A DNA stretch of 64,000 nt from Dryocosmus kuriphilus (taxonomy: Eukaryota; Arthropoda; Insecta; Hymenoptera; Cynipidae): positions 158,381,911 to 158,445,910 of the forward strand of contig CM076195.1 in assembly GCA_038277395.1 (NCBI GenBank), in the 5' to 3' direction. Position 1 is the stretch's first letter, and each line of letters starts with the position of its first letter. Made by a program: the position numbers and the translations under genes. Under the pieces are notes generated by a model. That model was not told the origin of the DNA, made no database searches, and saw only the letters and a program-made list of their open reading frames with translations. Positions 45,268-55,142 of the stretch are shown piece by piece.

Positions 45268-47331
45268 AAAAATCGCCCAGTGACTCCCAAGCAATTTGCC
45301 CCTCGACATGAAGCAGCATCCCTAAAGGATCACTGGCATCTTTATGAGGGGACCTACAGTTTAACGTGGGTTCCGAACCACGAGAGCCTCGGTAGAAGTA
45401 CATAGAAAATTCCATTGTTACCCGGCTCAGGATTCGAACCCCGGACAGCAGTTGTTTGTGGTGAAGGGGAGATCTTACCCCTATTTGCCGCATCCCCAGG
45501 TGGCGGACAGAGGAACACTCGCTGGAAACAGAGGGTAGGGCTGAAATAAAATAGGCCTCGTGGACCAAACATACAATTGGTGATGGTCGCAGGCCACTGG
45601 GAGTGCTCCAAACCATGTCCGGTCATGTTCCGGAAACGGTTAAACGAAGGATGGGCCCCAGAGTACTGGGGTAGGACTTCGGTCCGAGGTTATACCCGTT
45701 CCCAACTATTTCCGCTAGCCCCTCCACGCACGATGCACTGATGCACCTTTTATAATGGCTTACAAAGATGGAAAACGGAGAGGGAACAAGGAAACTTAAG
45801 TCGAAGAGGAGCTGGATTTCAGCAACAGCTTGGACGTGGTAGAAGAAGAACAGAAGATCTACACTACGCAGGTCGCGACAATGAAAAGTGACGTCGCCAA
45901 TTCACAGGCGGAACTAAAAGAACACCACAAAAGTGTACGTGAGCTGCTGAAGAAGGTGCTAAAACTCTGTACGACAGAGCAGCAGAAGGCAGTAGTGGAG
46001 CAAACACAAGAAGAAATGCGCATGACGGGGTACGCATATAGAAGCCTCAATATCGGTGTAGAAGGTTACATGGAAGCAATGAATAATCTGATAAAGCAGA
46101 AGATAAATAAAGAGTGCAGAGGGAAGTCTCTCCAGAGCTCCACCCTTAAGGAGAAGACGACGGCTTTCACATCTACACAAACGGAGCCGCAGACGACGTC
46201 GAAGAAAGCGACGGAGATGCGCAAGTGGGAGAGGGAAACGACCCCCAGCCCGCCTAGCGGACCCAGAAAGGAGTCACCTGGTCAAAGGTAGTGAGGAGGA
46301 GGAGCAAGAAAGAGAGTAAGGAAGAGGAGAAGAAGCCTGTCAATGAGGTTTTGCCGCGCTGGGACAAAGCGCCCGAGAAGGGACAAGAAGCCTCGACGAG
46401 AAAGAAGAGAAGGACCCCCCGGGAGGCTGCTTCCATCCGATCAGCCCCGGGGATGAAGTACGCGGATGTCCTGAGGGACGTCCAAAAGAAAGGTTAAGTC
46501 TGAGGACCATGGCGTGAGAGTCAAGGCGATCAGGCAGACTAGAACAAGGGATGTCCTTATCGAGGTAGGGGCGAAGGCGGTGGAGAGGCAGCACTTCGGT
46601 GAGGCCATCTCGAAGGCCCTTGGACAAGGCGGGAGTGTTCGTCACCTCGTTCCAAGGGCTCAGGTCGTAGTATATGACCTTGTCGACTCTACGGAGGCTG
46701 TGGAAGCTGTGTGGTGGAAGCAGTGAAGGTGGCCCTGGGAGATTACCTTAAGTCTTCACCACAGGTGAATCTCACCAAGAGAAGCAGGAGAGGCTGCATC
46801 CTAGCTTTTGTTGAGCTGAATGCGGCCGCTGCTGCCAAGTTAGAGTGGGCGGTCCGACTGAAGGTCGAGTGGGTGAACTGCCGGGTGAAGCCGCACAGCG
46901 CCGAAATCCGGCGCTACAGGTGCCACACTCACGGGCATGTCGCCCAAGAGTGTTTAGCAGAAGACCGCCGCATATGCTGTAGAAGATGCTTGCAGGAGGG
47001 GCACAAGGCGGCGGAATGCCAAAATCTGGCGACTCCGCACCCACCGACAGCAGCCCTAGAACGAGAAAAGGCGACATACTACCAAGGGTGACGCTACCGA
47101 CTGTCTACGGGAGTGAGACCAGCAAGAGAGCCGAGCAGGCAAATGGTGGGGAAGCCGAAGCACGGCACTTTGGCGCCTAAAGACAGCGGCCCTAAACTAA
47201 TGCTAACGTGGTACCGGGGTCGTAGTCTGGCAGAAAAGGCGGGTGAGTTTAGTGGGTATTGCCGTTTTTTTTAGGCTGTGTCCCATACTCTGTACGTAAA
47301 TTGGATTCTCACCTCCTCTCTAAAAAAAAAA
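45268..47331 (+). mobile_element. R1-clade LINE, ORF2 deleted
   Basis: A GC-rich 2.1-kb island in AT-rich intron: a non-coding 5' region (to ~45830), a frameshifted ORF1 with CCHC zinc knuckles (45830-47091), then an abrupt passage at ~47170-47200 into a 3' UTR (tagtctgg, gtttagtgggta, ctcctctct) and an A-rich tail at ~47320. ORF2 (endonuclease, reverse transcriptase) is wholly absent. The 3' UTR resembles that of the LINE at 15965-16983. 45280-45500 read on the minus strand contains a tRNA B-box-like GGTTCGAATCC, so the first part could be a separate SINE. Confidence 0.75.
45830..47091 (+). pseudogene. R1-type ORF1 (gag-like, CCHC zinc knuckles), frameshifted
   Basis: ORF1 proteins of R1-clade LINEs bind element RNA. 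The N-terminal third (45830-46285) is a coiled-coil-like acidic/basic region. A frameshift near 46285 leads to the characteristic TWSKVVRRRSKKE and basic stretch, another near 46505 to VRVKAIRQTRTRDVLIEVG and the RRM-like part, and a third near 46715 to GDYLKSS and LRRYRCH-type knuckles. The knuckles read C-x2-H-GHV-x3-C then C-x2-C-x3-GH-x4-C. The first is slightly off consensus (RYRCHTHGHV, where CxxC is expected). Three frameshifts make it non-functional. Confidence 0.75.
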
Positions 47332-47648
47332 GAAGAAAAAGAAAGAAACCCGGACCTCTTGCTTGCAAGGCCGGCGCAGTCCCACCTGAGTCAACCGAGG
47401 TTCTTAAAAATAGTGCAGACAGCGAAAATCGAGCCTGTAAACTTCCGACTACAAACTCAGAACTTTGTCGTCTGAGCTTCCCGACCAGTTATGTACTCTA
47501 AATTACAGAATCTAAAAAACTTCATAGTTTTGTAATTGTCTAGTTACGCGGTTTTTCCGAATTTTCAAGTTTTCGCATCCTTCTTTTAAAAAATAATTTC
47601 TTTTTTACCCAAAAAATGAAAAACCAAGAGGACGAAGTCGAAACATTA
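47332..47648. other. Spacer between LINE and MITE
   Basis: Partly GC-balanced sequence with short plus-strand reading frames that match nothing I recognise. No confident feature. Confidence 0.4.
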
Positions 47649-47656
47649 ATTATTTT

Positions 47657-48722
47657 GGGCGGAGTTCCGAAAACCGGAAACCTCTGATTTTCTTGGGCCT
47701 CCGTATACTTATGTATTTTGATGTGCTGATTACGAAAATGATAGTGAAAATTGGCGACTAGTCGATTTTCATGGTAAAGCCATGAAAAAATCATAAAAAT
47801 CACGGTTTTTGCGTTTAACTCAGCTAATATGCAAAATTAAAAAAAATGGCTCAGACAAAAGTTGTAGATCTCATCCAAATACACATTTTTTGTTACAAAC
47901 ATTTTTTTTCTGTGAATGAAATTTTCCGAGAAAATCAATGATACAAAGATTTACATCGTATCTCCATTGGTTTCGGTTTCGTACCTACTCACGCTTTTCA
48001 CCACGGGAAGGTTGGAGTGCGTTTAGTCACACTCATCCCCCTTTCCAGGTTTAAGTGGGGGGGGGGGCGTATTTACGGAAATGCGTTCAGTCACACTCGT
48101 ATCCCTTTTCCAGGTTTAAATTTGCGGGGGTGGGGGTATTTAATGACTGGTTACGGAAATGTGTTCAGTCGCGCTCATCCCCCCCACTTAAGTCTGGAAA
48201 AGGGGACGAGCGTGACTGAACGCATTTTCGTAACTATCCAGTAAATTCGTATGCCCCCCCCCCCCTCTCCCCCACTTAAACCTGGAAAAGGGGACGAGCG
48301 TAGCTGAACGCATTTTCATAACTATCCAGTAAATTCGTATGCCCCCCCCTCCAGTTAACTTTCGACAGGGGAAAAAGCGTGACCGAACGCATATCTGTAA
48401 CTGTTTTCTTTTTTTTTTGTGGTTTTTCCAACACAATCCTCTTTTTATCGAAAAAGATTAGTTTTAGGCGAAAAGTGTATCCCTCAAAAAAGATGTATTT
48501 TTATACTAGCTAGAAGTTTTGTTTGGAACATTTTTCAAAATTCTCCGTATTTACTGAGATAATGAAGAAGATCATAATTTTTATAGGGTTTTTAATGGTT
48601 GTTACCATGAAGACGTCCTTGTCGCCAATTTTCACTATCATTTTCGTAATCAGCACGTCAAAATACATAAGTATACGGAGACCCAAGGAAAGCAGAGGTT
48701 TCCGGTTTTCGGAACTCCATCC
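47657..48722. mobile_element. hAT-type MITE with inverted G-rich minisatellite core
   Basis: ATTATTTT flanks both ends (47649-47656, 48723-48730), an exact 8-bp target duplication. The ends read GG(GC/AT)GGAGTTCCGAAAACCG in inverted orientation, and inverted arms extend ~150 bp. The arm sequence is related to the MITE at 43245-44127. Between the arms is a minisatellite (48010-48400) with its own inverted symmetry. Confidence 0.85.
48010..48400. repeat. G-run minisatellite in inverted arrangement
   Basis: Two to three units of 'ttcagtcacactcatccccc', 'tttccaggtttaa' and a run of 9-11 G on the + strand are mirrored by two to three units in inverse orientation (runs of C). The array could fold back on itself, and the G runs could form quadruplexes. 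Confidence 0.75.
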
Positions 48723-48730
48723 ATTATTTT

Positions 48731-49172
48731 TATTAAAATATTAATTATAAGGACCAATTTTACTAAAGAGCCTATATATCAATTTTAGCATTCATCAGTC
48801 TTTATAGCGGCCTGATTGTTTTTCAAATATCTTTTTTCTTTAGTTGAAAAATGGAAATGAAGAAGAAAAATAAAAAAATCCGTTTAAAAGTCCCTTGAAA
48901 TACTATAAAATACTTTAAAATCCTTCAAAATACCCTGAAATTCCTTAACATCACTTGACACTGCTTAAAATCCTTTGCAAAGTTCAAAAATACTTAAAAA
49001 TACTTTCGAGCTCCCACTCTTGATTTTTAATTTTTGGGTAGAAACGAAGTTATTTAAAAGACAAACGGATGCGAGAACTGGGAAGTTCGGAAAAGCCGCA
49101 TAACTAGATAATTACGCATATTTTTAGAAGAGAAATTTATTCCGAATTTAATATCTGTATAATAGAGTCACT
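48731..49172. other. AT-rich spacer
   Basis: AT-rich, with loose 'cttaaaatcctttgcaaa'-like repeats. No gene. Confidence 0.5.
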
Positions 49173-49631
49173 CCCCAGGTACGAATTGACCGTCGGCCCA
49201 CGGTCGGGCCAACCGTCGGACGGTCGGTTCAACTGTGTGCGCCACTGGTCGGGCCAACCAGCTAAATGATAACGTTCAACCGCCTTTGACATCTCAACGT
49301 CGGCCCGACATTTGATGCCAAAGATGGATCATCTATGAAAATAAAGCAGGCCCAATCTTGGGACACAATTTGGTGCCAACCTACATTTTCAAAGATTGAT
49401 CAACATTGGCAAGAAGCATCGGGCGCTCCTTGACAACCAAAGTTTGGGCCGCCGTTGGAAACCAATGGTATGCCCAACTATTGTAATGATAACGCAAGCC
49501 CATCTATTTTCCACAGCTGGCCCGACAATGGTTTAAAAGGTTCATCCAACCATGAAACCGAAGCTGAAAAACCACTGGTTTCCAAATTTGGGGAAACATC
49601 GACAGTAAACATTGGTGCAACTTAATGAATC

Positions 49632-52500
49632 AATGTAAATAAAGATGTTGGTTTTTTTCGATTTCACTGATCATTTTTCTCTTTATTATTATTAAAAAGC
49701 GAGCTTTCGCTCCTCAAAGAGGGGCCTCATCAGGTTTATGATAATGGTTGACAATTTCTACAGCTGGAATTAAATATAAGATTTTTTAAAATTTCGAAAT
49801 ACAAACGTAAATTATAAGCGTCATACAACATAACCTATCTTACCTGTGAATATTTTAGATTTTTTATACTAAAAATGTGATCAGTAAGTTTAAAAATGTT
49901 AAAAGTAACAACCAGTTTTTAAAAATATATAATAAAAAGTATGTACACATTTTTCTCTCTCTCCAAGTAGATATTTTTTAAGAAAAACATAATGCAGAGT
50001 TCTTGTATGCATTCGTCTACTTGGAGAGGAGAGAACTGAGGTGGACCGTAGAGGAAACTAGGTATAGACGAAAGATGGTGGGGGAGAGACAGAAATACAG
50101 TGCATTTATAGGTTAACATATTTTAAAATGACGATGAGGTTATGACGTATTTTTTACAATTCTTTGTTCGTAGTAGTATATACATATATATGAGTAAAAA
50201 AGTGTAACAGCATAGTAATATAAAATTACGGCATATGAATCACCAATAATACCAAGTATTGAGAAACACCTGGTCAAGGCGTCCGAGTTTCGTTTCAAGT
50301 TTTAGAATTGGCAATACACAGTCGAAAACTTCTATACATAAATATAGGATAGATAAAACATAAGGAAAAAGTATTATGTATAAAATTGGTTATATAGTAC
50401 AATATCCGATAATAACACCAATAATACTGAGTGAAGTAATCAATCAGTCAAGGCGTCCGGGTTTCGTTTCAAGTTTTAGGATTGGTATTATTTTAGGGGG
50501 TCGATAAGATTAAATTATGATAAATTTTACTAAGATAATCTATTTCTGACCTTTTGTTTACTGAATTTTGATTTTTGACTAAAAAAACATCTCCTTAAAG
50601 TTCCTTTTTTTATAATTTAGTTCGTAACTGAGTATTTTAGTATCTTTAAAATTAAACATATGGTTTTTTTCGTGTGAATGTGTAACTAAAGCTGTGCTTC
50701 TAGAATCTTTTTTGCAATCATTTATGTGTTCTCTAATTCCGTTTTTGATATATCTTTTTGTTTGACCAATATATACAGATCCACATTCACATGGAATTGA
50801 ATATATAACATGTGTATTCATTTCAAAAGGTGTTTTATCTTTGTTTTTTGAAAAACATCTATAGGAATCTTTTTGCTAAGTGAAAATGACTTTAATGTTG
50901 TGTTTTTGGAAGATATTATTATAAAATCTGGAAATTTCTTTTGTATAAGGTAAGACGATGCTATTTTGAATATCAAAAGGAGTGTTATTTTCGGTAGAAG
51001 TGTTTTTTATATTTTCGAATCTTTTATTAATGTATTTTTTGATAAAATTATTAGGATAGTTATTACTTTTTAAAATATTATAGACCTTGGATAAATTACT
51101 ATTGTAAAACTGATCATTTGATAATTTGATAGCTCTGTCAACAAGATTGTAAATGACTGAAATTTTATCTTTGATAGATATATTTGAATTAAAATTCACA
51201 TATCTACCTGAGTTTGATGTTTTTTGATACCAATTTGTTAATAAGTTATCATTATCTCGAATTATTGTAATATCTAAGAAGTTAATTTTATAGTCTGATT
51301 CTATTTCAACTGTGAACTGTAATTTAGGATGATATGAGTTAAAAGATACTAGAAGCTCATTAATTTTATTTTCTGGACACAAGTGAGTATGTCATCGACA
51401 TATCAATAGAAGAAAAGGTATTCAAAAGGAAGGTTTTTCAAAACATCTTGTTCTAATTTCTCCAAAACAATATCAGAAATTACACTGGATAACGGGGAGC
51501 CCATTGGTGTTCCATATGTTTGTTTAAAGAAATCATTTTCGAAAATACAATAGGAGTGTCAATACAAAATTCGACTAGTTCTAAAAATTGTTTAACAGGA
51601 ATATTAGTAAAGGATCTAACTTTGTACCAGTTAAGTTTTATATTATTGATCACTAGATCTTTAGGTATATTTGTGTAGAGTGATTTGACATCAAGAGAAA
51701 CAAATTTATAATTCTTAGGAACTTTAATATTTTTAAGTTTATTTATAAGATCAAAACTATTTTTTACGTAAGTGTTACTTTTGCCAATTATTTGTTTTAA
51801 TGGTTCACTTAGAAATTTTGATAGACGTAATAATGGAGAATTAGAGAAAGAAGTAACAGGTCTCATAGGTACCTCCGGCTTGTGAATTTTTGCGAGACCA
51901 TAAAATTTTGGAGCAACAGAATTATAACTCTTTAGAGTTTTAGCTAGGTCTGTGTTTATATATTTTTTCATTAATAGTTTGCTAATCATTAGATTTAGAT
52001 TATTTTGTATCAAGTTAGTTGGGTCTCTTTGCAATTTTTTATATGTTTGTGGATCAGACAAAAGGTTGTGACATTTTTCAAATTAATCTTTTTTATTTAA
52101 AACTACAGTAGTATTGCTTTTATCAGCATTAATGATGATAATGTTAGGGTTATCTGATAGGAATAATTTAGTTTTTTTACCAAGAATATCATTTTCAGAA
52201 AAAATTTTATTTTTAGGGTTGTTATTTAAGTATAGTAAAAGTTTGTTAGAGATGCATGAGCGTAAGTTTGTTTTTTCAGAGGTGGGGATGAGATCAATTT
52301 TTTCTTCTATATTTGCTATAGTATTTTCAATGATTTTAGATTTATTATGATACTCTGTACAAAATTTATCACCAAGACTTAGAAAATAACCTATTTCATC
52401 AGGAATGTGTGTGTTAGATAAATTTATAAGCCATTTTTTATTAGCACTTTTTTGGGATTTTACATTGTAATAAGTTTCTTTAAGCCATGTGAATTTTTGT
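49632..52500 (-). pseudogene. Penelope-like element, minus-strand copy (RT plus GIY-YIG)
   Basis: Read from ~52500 down: N-terminal region with NPNIIIINADKSNTTVVLNK, a stop at ~52085, then YKKLQRDPT, FYGLAKIHKPEVPMRPVTS, FVSLDVKSLYTNIPKDL, a frameshift near 51545, YGTPMGSPLSSVISDI, and an active-site YVDD at ~51390 preceded by a stop. Then FLDITIIRD, and the linker to the GIY-YIG domain at 50821-50579 (MNTHVIYSIPCECGSVYIGQ...REH). The 3' region to 49632 ends in a hammerhead-like motif. The catalytic YVDD and the endonuclease residues are kept, and damage is a few stops and shifts. It forms an inverted pair with 52629-54083. Confidence 0.88.
49699..49735 (-). ncRNA. Hammerhead-ribozyme-like core in the PLE terminal region
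   Basis: On the minus strand: CTGATGA, a stem GCCCCTC/GAGGAGC (one mismatch) around TTT, then GAAAGCTCGC. The CUGAUGA and GAAA boxes both match the hammerhead consensus, and terminal hammerheads are established for PLEs. Stems I and III were not modelled. Confidence 0.5.
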
Positions 52501-52626
52501 ACTGAACTTTGATCATATATTTGAATTAAAATTCACATATCTACCTGAGTTTGATGTTTTCTGATACCAATTTGTTAATAAATTATTATTATCTCGAATT
52601 ATTGTAATATCTAAGAAGTTAATTTA

Positions 52627-53223
52627 AAGGTCTATAATATTTTAAAAAGTAATAACTATCCTAATAATTTTATCAAAAAATACATTGATAAAAGATTCGA
52701 AAATATAAAAAACACTTCTACCAAAAATAACACTCATTTTGATATTAAAAATAGCATCGTCTTACCTTATACAAAAGAAATTTCTAGATTTTATAATAAT
52801 ATCTTCCAAAAAAACAACATTAAAGTCATTTTCACTTATCAAAAAGATTCCTATAGATGTTTTTCAAAAAACAAAGATAAAACACCTTTTGAAATGAATA
52901 CACATGTTATATATTCAATTTCATGTGAATGTGGATCTGTATATATTGGTCAAACAAAAAGATATATCAAAAACGGAATTAGAGAACACATAAATGATTG
53001 CAAAAAAGATTCTAGAAGCACAGCTTTAGTTACACACTCACACGAAAAAAACCATATGTTTAATTTTAAAGATACTAAAATACTCAGTTACGAACTAAAT
53101 TATAAAAAAAGGAACTTTAAGGAGATGTTTTTTATAGTCAAAAATCAAAATTCAGTAAACAAAAGGTCAGAAATAGATTATCTTAGTAAAATTTATCATA
53201 ATTTAATCTTATCGACCCCCTAA
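52627..53223 (+). CDS. PLE C-terminal fragment with intact GIY-YIG endonuclease domain
   Basis: An uninterrupted ~198-codon frame: linker (KSNNYPNNFIKKYIDKRFEN..., TKEISRFYNNIF), then NTHVIYSISCECGSVYIGQ with the GIY-YIG pair represented by VIY and YIG, the Arg/His helix (IREHINDCKKDS), the catalytic glutamate in FKEMFFI, and a C-terminal helix. It matches the C-terminus of the minus-strand copy almost residue for residue. The reverse transcriptase is absent: the frame starts abruptly at an inversion breakpoint, so it has no start codon of its own (first Met at 52894). Not expected to function alone. Confidence 0.8.
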   Translation, partial: KVYNILKSNNYPNNFIKKYIDKRFENIKNTSTKNNTHFDIKNSIVLPYTKEISRFYNNIFQKNNIKVIFTYQKDSYRCFSKNKDKTPFEMNTHVIYSISCECGSVYIGQTKRYIKNGIREHINDCKKDSRSTALVTHSHEKNHMFNFKDTKILSYELNYKKRNFKEMFFIVKNQNSVNKRSEIDYLSKIYHNLILSTP

Positions 53224-54083
53224 AATAATACCAATCCTAAAACTTGAAACGAAACCCGGACGCCTTGACTGATTGATTACTTCACTCAGTATTATTGGTG
53301 TTATTATCGGATATTGTACTATATAACCAATTTTATACATAATACTTTTTCCTTATGTTTTATCTATCCTATATTTATGTATAGAAGTTTTCGACTGTGT
53401 ATTGCCAATTCTAAAACTTGAAACGAAACTCGGACGCCTTGACCAGGTGTTTCTCAATACTTGGCATTATTAGTGATTCATATGCCGTAATTTTATATTA
53501 TTATGCTGTTACACTTTTTTACTCATATATGTATATACTACTACGAACAAAAAAATTGTAAAAAATACGTCATAACCTCATCGTCATTTTAAAATATGTT
53601 AACCTATAAATGCACTGTATTTCTGTCTCTCCCCACCATCTTTCGTCTATACCTAGTTTCCTCTAAGGTCCACCTCAGTTCTCTCCTCTCCAAGTAGACG
53701 AATGTATACAAGAACTCTTTATTATGTTTTTCTTAAAAAATCTCTACTTGGAGAGAGAGAAAAATGTGTACATACTTTTTATTATATATTTTAAAAAACT
53801 GGTTGTTACATTTAACATTTTTAAACTTATTGATCACATTTTTAGTATAAAAAATCTAAAATATTCACAGGTAAGATAGGTTATGTTGTATGACGCTTAT
53901 AATTTACGTTTGTATTTCGAAATTTTAAAAAATCTTATATTTAATTCCAGCTGTAGAAATTGTCAACCATTATCATAAACCTGATGAGGCCCCTCTTTGA
54001 GCAGCGAAAGCTCGCTTTTTAGTAATAATAAAGAGAAAAATGATCAGTGAAATCGAAAAAAACTAACATCTTTATTTACATAT
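52629..54083 (+). mobile_element. Penelope-like element, plus-strand 5'-truncated copy
   Basis: From ~52629 the sequence is an inverted copy of ~51090 down to 49632 in the minus-strand PLE: GIY-YIG end, 3' region and terminal hammerhead-like motif. Both copies share the same outer end (tgtaaataaagatgtt and its inverse). Just left of the breakpoint, 52516-52628 repeats 51178-51290 in the minus orientation, so the junction is complex. The arrangement resembles twin-priming or the inverted terminal repeats known for PLEs. Confidence 0.8.
53981..54016 (+). ncRNA. Hammerhead-ribozyme-like core, plus-strand PLE end
   Basis: Same motif as at 49699-49735: CTGATGA (53981-53987), stem with GAGCAGC (one base changed from the other copy), GAAA (54006-54009), GCTCGC. 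Confidence 0.45.
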
Positions 54084-55142
54084 ATCATCCCTGATCGAAA
54101 ACCACCATCATCTTATATATTAATGTTCGGCCCAATTAGGAAGCCGACGCGACATCTTTTTCCACCGTCCGCAGGACAGTAACTCGGTACCTTCTTGGCA
54201 AAGCCGTCTGCCAATCGTCTGCTTATAGACCCGAAGATTGATTTCACTTGTGGCTCACTTTTAATGCCAGCCACCTAGCGGAAATGCGCCCGTACTATTG
54301 TGACCATTTAAAATCAATTCGCCAGAGTATACCTGACTATCGGCCCAACCGTGGGACAGAGTTGAGCCGACGATCGGATGCAGTAAGGTTGCTTGCATCA
54401 AATAATATTACGCCGACAGTCGGGCCAACCGTAGCCCAGAGTCGGACCGACCGTATTTCGACGGTCTTTTGCGACGGTCGGCCTATATTTAGACCAAGGT
54501 TCGGCCGACCGTCGGGTGCATCGTGGTGACTTGTACAAGCCAATGTTATGCCGACGGTCGGGCTATTTCTTGCCCAGAGTGGGGCCGAACGTACTTTCAT
54601 GGTATTTTTGAAAAAATAAACCAGAGTATACCCGACGGTTGGCCCACATTTGGGCTAAGGTTGCGTCAACCCTCAGATGCATCTGGATGACTTGAACGAG
54701 CCAATGTTATGCCGACGGTCGGATCATCTATTTCCCAGAGTCGGAACAACCGCACTTTCACAGTCGTTTTGGAACAAAGAACCAGAGATTATCCGACGGT
54801 CGGCCCATACTCGAGCCGAGGCTTGATCGACCGTCGAGTGCGCTAAAGTGAATTGTGGCTAGCCGACTGCTGTACCTACAGTCGTACCGACAGCATTCTT
54901 ACGGTCGTACCGACTAATCTGCCACAGTTTATCTGATTGTCGGCCCAAAGTTCCACCAGAATTGGGCCGACAGTCGGCTTTTTGCCCGCCGCCGACGTTG
55001 GTTGCCAACGTCGGTTGGACCACGGCAGCTTGAAAACACTTTAGTCGGCCGAACTCTAGTTACCGTAGATCGGTTTCCAGAGTTGGGCCGACTTTGGATC
55101 GCTGGTCGAGCTCTGGCAGCTGACCGAATTTCGCACCTGGGG
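54084..55142. repeat. GC-rich minisatellite around CGACGGTCGG
   Basis: Roughly eight irregular units of ~110-130 bp, each with 'cgacggtcgg' near one end, 'gcccagagt' or 'ttgcccag' in the middle and 'ggccgaccgt' near the other. Within a unit these make imperfect inverted pairs. A shorter diverged part (49173-49631) lies on the other side of the PLE. Reading frames here (54248-54600) are repeat by-products. Confidence 0.75.

Larger units (their letters stand above)
49173..55142. mobile_element. TIR element built of a CGGTCGG minisatellite, split by PLE copies
   Basis: The left end CCCCAGGTACGAATT and the right end AATTTCGCACCTGGGG are inverted. The interior that remains after removing the PLE block (49632-54083) is ~1.5 kb of loose repeats around the phrase 'cgacggtcggcccaa' and its complement, with no transposase. 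I could not find a matching target duplication (flanks gagtcact and catgaaac). It is probably a non-autonomous element whose body expanded by tandem duplication. Confidence 0.65.

Noticed and set aside
45250..47331. LINE ORF1 with CCHC knuckles as a retroviral gag
   Set aside because: No LTRs, protease or integrase nearby. The 3' UTR and A-rich tail match R1-clade LINEs.
54248..54600. Overlapping ~90-codon frames on both strands
   Set aside because: Both are by-products of the GC-rich minisatellite, which repeats the same phrases.
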